A stretch of DNA of 64,000 nucleotides from Combretum micranthum (Eukaryota; Streptophyta; Magnoliopsida; Myrtales; Combretaceae), in NCBI GenBank assembly GCA_024138025.1, contig JAMXBD010000714.1, positions 372,001 through 436,000 on the forward strand, in the 5' to 3' direction. The notes beneath the pieces are model-generated. The model was given only the letters and a program-made list of their open reading frames with translations, did no database searches and was not told where the DNA came from. Both the position numbers and the translations under genes were made by a program. Of the stretch, positions 58,735 through 64,000 are shown one piece after another. Numbering within the stretch: position 1 is the first letter of the stretch; the number at the start of each line of letters is the position of its first letter.

Positions 58735-60755
58735 TACATGAAATTTACAAAGTTTTCTTTAATGATTTGTCGTGTTTACCATCATATTGAGAGATCGAGT
58801 TTTGTATAGACTTGGTACCATGTAGTGGTCAACTAAAAGAACTATTAGACAAATGTTATATTAAGCTAAGTGTATTGCCTTGGGAGCTGCATCCTCTTTA
58901 TAAAAAAGAGAGATAAGAGAATGATATTATGTTAACTATATTAGATGACTATAAAGAATAAGAACCCCCTCTTTAATATTGAAGATTTCTTAAATCAATT
59001 AACTAAGGGCTTAATTCTTCTCTAAAACTTATCTAAGGTAGGTTACATCATGGCACATAAGAAAATTATGCTTTAGAGACAAAATTTCTATCATCGTCGA
59101 TGATTCTATATGTAGAGATATAAGCTATTTTGCTCATTTTCCATCGTAATATTTTTATCTCTAAAGGTCAATTTTCTTGTAGTATGAGTTTCGAGTAATT
59201 CCCTTTAAACATACAAATTTAACGATCTTTTATAGATTTGGTAAATTGAGTCTTTAAGGATTACCTTACCCGTGACCACAAATTAATAGTAGTGTTTTAA
59301 ATTCCTTTATGAAAAAAATAAAAAATTAAAATTATTGATTGCAAAACCCTAACTATATATTTACTCAGAATGAACTAAACATGAGGCAAAGATGTTGGCT
59401 TAAGCTCATAAATGATTTTGATATAAAGATTTAATATCACCTTATCAAGGCAAACATGATTAAAAATACCTTAAGCAAAAAAGAACATAAGAACTTGGCT
59501 AAACGTATCACTTCTCAATGATATTTGTTAGAGGAGAGATATATATTACAATTGGATATCATAACTTAAGAAGCAAGATCCTGTTGACTCATTTGTACAT
59601 CTAACCCACTTTGGTTGATAAGATTAAAGAAGCACAACTACGTGATGAAAGTGTCTAAGAAATAAAGAAGAAAAACGAAACAATGTAAAGTAGTTGGGTT
59701 CAATGTGGATAATGCAGGTATATTGAGGTAGCATAAATGGTTATGTGTACTAAAGATTTAAAAACCAAAAATGGAATTGTTGAAAGAAGCTAACTACTCT
59801 GAATATTTCATATACCTAAGAGGGAATAAGATGTACAAGAATCAAAAGATCACTTTTAGTTTAATAACATAAAGAGAGAAATTACATAATAGGTTTCCAG
59901 GTATGTAACTTACCAACACACTAGGTTCAAACATTAGTGACAAACTATTGAATTATATAGCCATTAATGGTAGTCAAGTGGAAATAGGAGCCTATGATTA
60001 TGGATTTTTTACACAGCCTATCATAAGAACAAAAATAAGTTTAATATAGTATGGGTAATAGTAGACATTTACCTTTTGTCGAGAGTGTATGCATTGGATT
60101 TTAAATGTCACCTAATTGCATATTTTCTTTTGATTGAGTTTTTCTACAACAACGACTAGGCAACAATTCATATGGCACCACATGTCGCTCTTTTTGAAAG
60201 AATGCTCAAATTACTAATACATTAAGATGAGGTATGTAACAAGCTAGTGTTGAGACCAAAGTTAGTATAAGATAATATTGATAATGTTAAATTAATAGAG
60301 TAAAGGATGTAAGCATCTTAAAGTGACCAGAGTTATACTAATAAGAAAAAAAGTCCCTTAGAGTTCTAAGTTAAAGTTCATGTATTATTGAGAATTTCAC
60401 CTACTAAAGAGTTTTCATGTTTAGCTTGAGAGGCATATAGATTGGGTCTCCCAATAAGCATATCTAGCCTTCATGATGTGTTCGATGCTTCAATATGAAG
60501 GAATTGTGTGAGAGATCCATATTAAGGTACTACTCTAGAGCCACTAAATGTTCGATAAAATCTTACTATAATTGAATGAACAATTGAGACCATTGACAAT
60601 AGAGTATAATTTGAGTTAGAAAGTGATGAAATATGTTATAGTACAATGGAGCAACTAAGTCGAATGAGAAGTTACCTTTTGGAAGAAAAAATGAAAAGAA
60701 AATATGCAATGCTTTTATAGAATTTAGGATAACTTTAAAGGATAAAAGTTCTTTT
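58735..60755 (+). pseudogene. Ty3/gypsy (Tekay/Del-like) pol remnant, RT to chromodomain
   Basis: Second copy of the element at 4745-9164. Fragments readable across stops and frame changes are EIEFCIDLVP and LKELLDKCYIKLSVLPW (RT N-terminus, about 58790-58885), [18 protein letters not shown] (about 58955-59010), an RNase H end with NELNMRQR (about 59365) and ANMIKNTLSKKEH, then NVDNAGILR (about 59705) and a LLKEANYSEYFIY zinc-finger region (about 59775). YVTYQ (about 59902) is followed by a core with FFYNND, ATIHMAPHVALFER (about 60140-60190) and chromodomain remnants. Most of the RT palm and the integrase core are deleted. A CACTA-type MITE lies between RT and RNase H. Confidence 0.7.
59054..59184. 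mobile_element. CACTA-derived MITE, about 131 bp
   Basis: The left end, CACATAAGAAAATTATGC then TTTAGAGACAAAATTT, and the reverse complement of the right end, TACTACAAGAAAATTGACC then TTTAGAGATAAAAAT, are inverted copies of the CACTA terminus seen at 14662. There is no coding capacity. Flanking TGG and TGA leave a 3-bp duplication unproven. Confidence 0.6.
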
Positions 60756-60778
60756 AAGATGGAAGGAGCGAAAGGAAA
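60756..60778 (+). promoter_or_regulatory. Polypurine tract of the second plus-strand copy
   Basis: AAGATGGAAGGAGCGAAAGG follows the chromodomain remnant and abuts the TG at 60779; one pyrimidine interrupts it. Confidence 0.6.
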
Positions 60779-61748
60779 TGACGAAATAGTCTAAATTTTC
60801 AAAATATGAAATAATCTCTTTTGCTTCTTTTAAAATAAATAAGATATCCATAGTATTATCAGTAAATGAGCATTTCCATAATTTTACACCTTTGCCTCTT
60901 CCCTACAAGTCCAATTTTAAAATACCAAACTCTTTAGTTCCTCCTTTTCTTTAATTCTCAAAACAATATTTGCTTCTTGTCCCATGTGAACCAAAGAGCA
61001 AATTTAAGGTAAGTACATTATTTTCTCAATTTTTTTTTTCTCGTTGGCATATGCTAAACAATGTTTCTTAGAGGTTTTTCGTAAGTAGTATATTCTATTT
61101 TGTAAAGTTTCTAAGAGGCTTAGCTTCACTTTTTTTTTCTTGCATGTTTTGAAGGAAAGTGAAAGAGAATCATAGCTATTTTATTGATACTTCTCTAAAT
61201 AATATGTTAAAAAAGTAAATATGTTTGAAATCTCTCTTGCAAAATTCTACAAGATTTTGGAAAATTTACATGAAAAATGTTTAGAAATGTGTTTAAATTT
61301 ATAGGTAAGATTTAATATTAGTAAGATTGGAGTGTGATTTTATGATATGATGTTAAAATTGTAGAGTTGTGCAAATTATTATATGGGGTAAATTCATTTG
61401 AAATAACAATGTTTCGAATAGATCATTTGAGGTCATGGCGTTTAGAGAAGTGGGCCAATTAATATCATCATTGACATGTGTCAATAGAAGAAAAAATTAA
61501 TTGAAACTCAAAATCTATTACTTTGTGACACGTGCCAATTATGACCTCAATTGACACACTTACTTAAAAATTGTGACCTTAAATGAAGTTGCCCTCAAAT
61601 GTTGTGATCTTTCATAATAATTTACTTTTATTGTATGTTGTGCTTTGATGAAAATAGATCTAGACCATTTTCAATAGGCCAATACGTGTTGTGTTTCCTT
61701 GGATGGAAACTACATTGAGTAAACAAAAAGATCTCAAGGCATTTTTAA
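60779..61748 (+). repeat. 3' LTR (partial) of the second plus-strand copy
   Basis: It aligns with 9165-10198 along its length, including the foldback MITE. Similarity ends near GGCATTTTTA at both places. The true LTR end is not identified. Confidence 0.55.
61385..61629. mobile_element. Foldback MITE, second copy
   Basis: GGGGTAAATT...AATTTACTTTT termini enclose a shortened version of the 9783-10076 element, at the same place in the LTR, so it was present before the two copies separated. Confidence 0.55.
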
Positions 61749-62092
61749 TAGATCTTAACATTTTTTTCTTATTAATAACAAATTGTTCCATTTAGAAAGG
61801 AAAAGATCAAGATATCCTTGCATAGGTTCAAACGCTTTGTCCTAAAAAATCAATATTTCTGTATATTTTTTAATAAAATATATTTTGAAATATGATTTCC
61901 AAATATATATATATATATATTTTAACTACCTTTTCTTACTTGTATAATTGCTTTAATAGATTATGGCATGCTAAGAAGCATTAGTAAAATTCAAGATATT
62001 AACGAATATAAATCAAGTTACATTGCTAACCACTTAATATTATATTAATGTATTGAGACATTAGGTTCAAAAGACACTTTTGGTCCATATCA
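61749..62092. other. Unassigned AT-rich sequence
   Basis: It includes an (AT)n run at about 61903-61920. No gene or terminus was recognised. Confidence 0.5.
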
Positions 62093-62206
62093 ATGGTAGT
62101 GGTCAAAGATATTGTAATAATAGCTCTAATATACATACCATATATGTTAATAGTAGTGGTTAAAGATATTGTAATAATAGCTGTAATTTATATACTATAT
62201 TTATCT
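62093..62206. repeat. Two-copy tandem duplication, 57-bp period
   Basis: GTAGTGGTCAAAGATATTG at 62096 and GTAGTGGTTAAAGATATTG at 62153 head two units that share AATAATAGCT. The second overlaps the start of the copia LTR, so the LTR edge may itself be duplicated. Confidence 0.7.
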
Positions 62207-62348
62207 TAGAATTTCCTATTGTATTGAGGGATATTAATTTCTATAGATATAATTAAGGAATAGGATATTATGTACATTATTTTATATAAAGAGAGAAGAG
62301 CTCATAATTTTAGACATTCAAACACATAAACAATTTTTTATCTTGTCA
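62145..62348 (+). repeat. 5' LTR of a Ty1/copia element (start approximate)
   Basis: It ends CTTGTCA immediately before the primer-binding site. The best TG start is TGTTAATAGTAG at 62145, giving a short LTR of about 204 bp; a start at 62094 is also possible. The TTATATAAAG motif at about 62282-62291 could be its TATA box. Confidence 0.55.
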
Positions 62349-62360
62349 TGGTATCAGAGC
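62349..62360 (+). promoter_or_regulatory. Primer-binding site of the copia element
   Basis: TGGTATCAGAGC, complementary to the 3' end of initiator tRNA-Met. Confidence 0.85.
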
Positions 62361-62485
62361 CCCTTTAAACCTTTTGTGAATTTAGTGTGATTCTTGGTTT
62401 TGGTTAATTCTTAGAAAGAGCTTATCACTTCTTGGATCATAACTTGTAGTGTATATTTCTTTTGGGATATTTTCTTGAGAATCTC

Positions 62486-64000
62486 ATGGAGAAAATAGAG
62501 GTAGCCTATGTTAAATTTTCAGGTAAGAATTATTTTTCTTGGGAATTTCAATTCCAAATTTACGTTCAAGGAAAGGTATTATGGGGACGTATCAATGGTG
62601 CTGCCTTTAAGCCTGCTGATCTAACAAAAACTGCTGAATGGGAAGCAAGAGATGCTCGAATCAAGAGTTAGCTACTACAGACTATGGACATGCAATTGCT
62701 ATCACTCTGCGACCTTACAAGACAACCAAAGCTATGTGGGATTATCTGAAGAAAGTCTTCAGACAAAATAGCGCGGCTAAGCATTTTCAATTGGAGTATG
62801 TTATTTCAAATTACACATAAGGAAATTTGTCCATTTAGGAGTATTACATTGGCTTTGTCATGCTATGGACAGAATATACGGATTTGGTATATGCTTCTCT
62901 TCCTAATACTTCTTTAGAAGGTATTCAAACTCTTCATCAAACTAGTCAAAGGGATCAATTCTTGATGAAACTCCGACCTGAATTTGAACTTGTGCGTTCC
63001 AATTTACTGCTCCGTACATCTTCACCATCCTTAGATGACTGCTTAAATGAGCTTCTTAGGGAGGAACAATGACTTTCGACTAAAGCTACATTGGAACAAC
63101 AACGGAGTTCCACTAATGTTCTCAATGTTGCCTATGCTGCTCAAGGGAAACAATAAGGTTGTGATTTGACCAACACTCAATGTTATAGTTGTAAGGCATT
63201 CAGTCATGTTGCAAGTCAATGCTCCAAAAAATTTTGCAACTACTACAAAATTAAAGGGCATATTATTTCAGAATGTTGAAAGCGTCCCCAAAATCATAAT
63301 TCATGTGCCTTTCAAACATCTACTGTCAATGTTTTGACTGTTACTCCAATCGCAGTTGCTACCTCTGCTTCCTCATAGCTGGCCATCTCGGTTCTTACTC
63401 AAGAGAATGTAAAGTAGATGATCATATTTTGCTATCTCTGCTCTTAGACTTACTGGTAAAAATGCATCTCTCTCTAAACTTTGGCTTTTTGACTCGGGTG
63501 CTTCTAATCACAGACTTCCTCATATGAGAATCTGATTAACTTAAAAAAATACGAGGGTGATTTGAAAATTGAGATTGCTAATGGGGATTATCTTCCCATC
63601 ATTGCCATTAATAATATTTCTACTTCTCCATCTATGCAAAATGTTTTTATCTCTCCAAGCTTATATGTTAATCTAATTTTTGTTGGACAAATGGTTGACA
63701 ATAATTACAAAGTTGTTTTTTCTCTGTCCGGTTGCATCGTGCAAGAGTTGGTGTCAGGGACGAAAGTAGTGGAGGGACTTAAATGGGGCAGGCTTTTTCC
63801 TCTTCATCTTAAAGCACCATCTCACTCTATAGCTTCGCTTTCCACATTTTGTAATTCTATTAAGGATGATTACAAGTTATGGCATGTTAAGTTAGACCAT
63901 TCAAATAATAGCGCTCTTTCTTATATGTTGAAATCTAGGCTGTTAGGCAATAAATTTTCTTTTACTCATGAAAATATTGTTCTTGATTGTTCTAGTTGTA
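62486..64000 (+). pseudogene. Ty1/copia gag-pol (Gag, protease region, pre-integrase), runs off the window
   Basis: The likely start is the ATG at 62486 (MEKIEVAYVKFSGKNYFSW), a copia Gag N-terminus. Frame 1 stops at TAG 62669; Gag continues in shifted frames with TTKAMWDYLKKVF (about 62725), FLMKLRPEFELVR (about 62960) and SLDDCLNELLREEQ (about 63030). The nucleocapsid has a clean CCHC knuckle, CYSCKAFSHVASQC (63181-63222), and a second one with a cysteine lost (CNYY). The protease region is reduced, but DLKIEIANGDYLPI (about 63558) and VVFSLSGCIVQ (about 63712) are readable, then the GAG-pre-integrase zinc motif starting LWHVKLDHSN (about 63880). RT and RNase H would lie beyond 64000. Stops and frame shifts show it is dead. 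Confidence 0.82.

Noticed and set aside
14662..59184. One giant CACTA element with ends at 14662 and 59184 enclosing the middle of the window
   Set aside because: The sequence at 59054-59184 has its own inverted CACTA-type end on the left, so it is a small MITE complete in itself; nothing links it to the 14662 end.

Overview
This window looks like nuclear DNA of a flowering plant, probably a dicot, from a transposon-dense, gene-poor region. It is AT-rich, no host gene is intact, and almost every recognisable coding trace belongs to plant transposable elements: Ty3/gypsy (Tekay/Del-like, Athila-like and a third chromovirus-like group), Ty1/copia, CACTA/En-Spm and MITEs. I cannot name the species.

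Layout. 1-4.7 kb: diverged LTR-like sequence with no genes. 4.7-10.2 kb: the 3' end of a decayed plus-strand Ty3/gypsy element (integrase tail, chromodomain, polypurine tract, LTR), split by solo LTR A (4876-8218, TSD CATAT) and carrying two MITEs. 10.2-11.8 kb: a CT-rich tandem array inside a probable long-inverted-repeat element. 12.3-14.3 kb: a copia gag trace and a Ty3/gypsy LTR end. 14.66-20.4 kb: a CACTA terminus and a Transposase_24-type pseudogene, cut by solo LTR B (16319-19992, TSD ATTCC). 20.4-22.6 kb: the least repeat-like stretch, with one candidate host exon. 22.6-29.1 kb: an Athila-like element (LTR, PBS, gag with five in-frame stops, a later ORF) with an inverted LTR of the same family inside its gag. 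29.1-35.5 kb: truncated LTR C and solo LTR D (30703-35510, TSD AGTTC). 36049-46514: a complete-ended Tekay/Del-type retrotransposon on the minus strand, with LTRs of about 2.7 kb, TSD GAATT, PBS and PPT; pol is one frame interrupted by four stops. 47.1-50.8 kb: LTR E. 52.7-58.1 kb: a minus-strand Ty3/gypsy pol remnant split by solo LTR F (54600-58004, TSD CTTCT). 58.7-61.75 kb: a second copy of the plus-strand element of 4.7-10.2 kb; it retains the empty site for LTR A. 62.1-64.0 kb: 5' LTR, PBS and gag/protease/pre-integrase region of a Ty1/copia element that runs off the window.

How the parts relate. Nothing here forms a host pathway. The window is a record of nested insertions. The dominant theme is one LTR family (TGTCACGCCCC...TTTACA) present six times, at least four of them as solo LTRs with exact or near-exact flanking duplications. 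Where LTRs A, B and F sit in older transposon genes, the host reading frame can be followed across the insertion. I saw no clear sign of a wholly new biological system. The most unusual signals are a 29-bp imperfect palindrome with fixed length in five of these LTRs, a hairpin that is triplicated in LTR E, and the CT-rich array.
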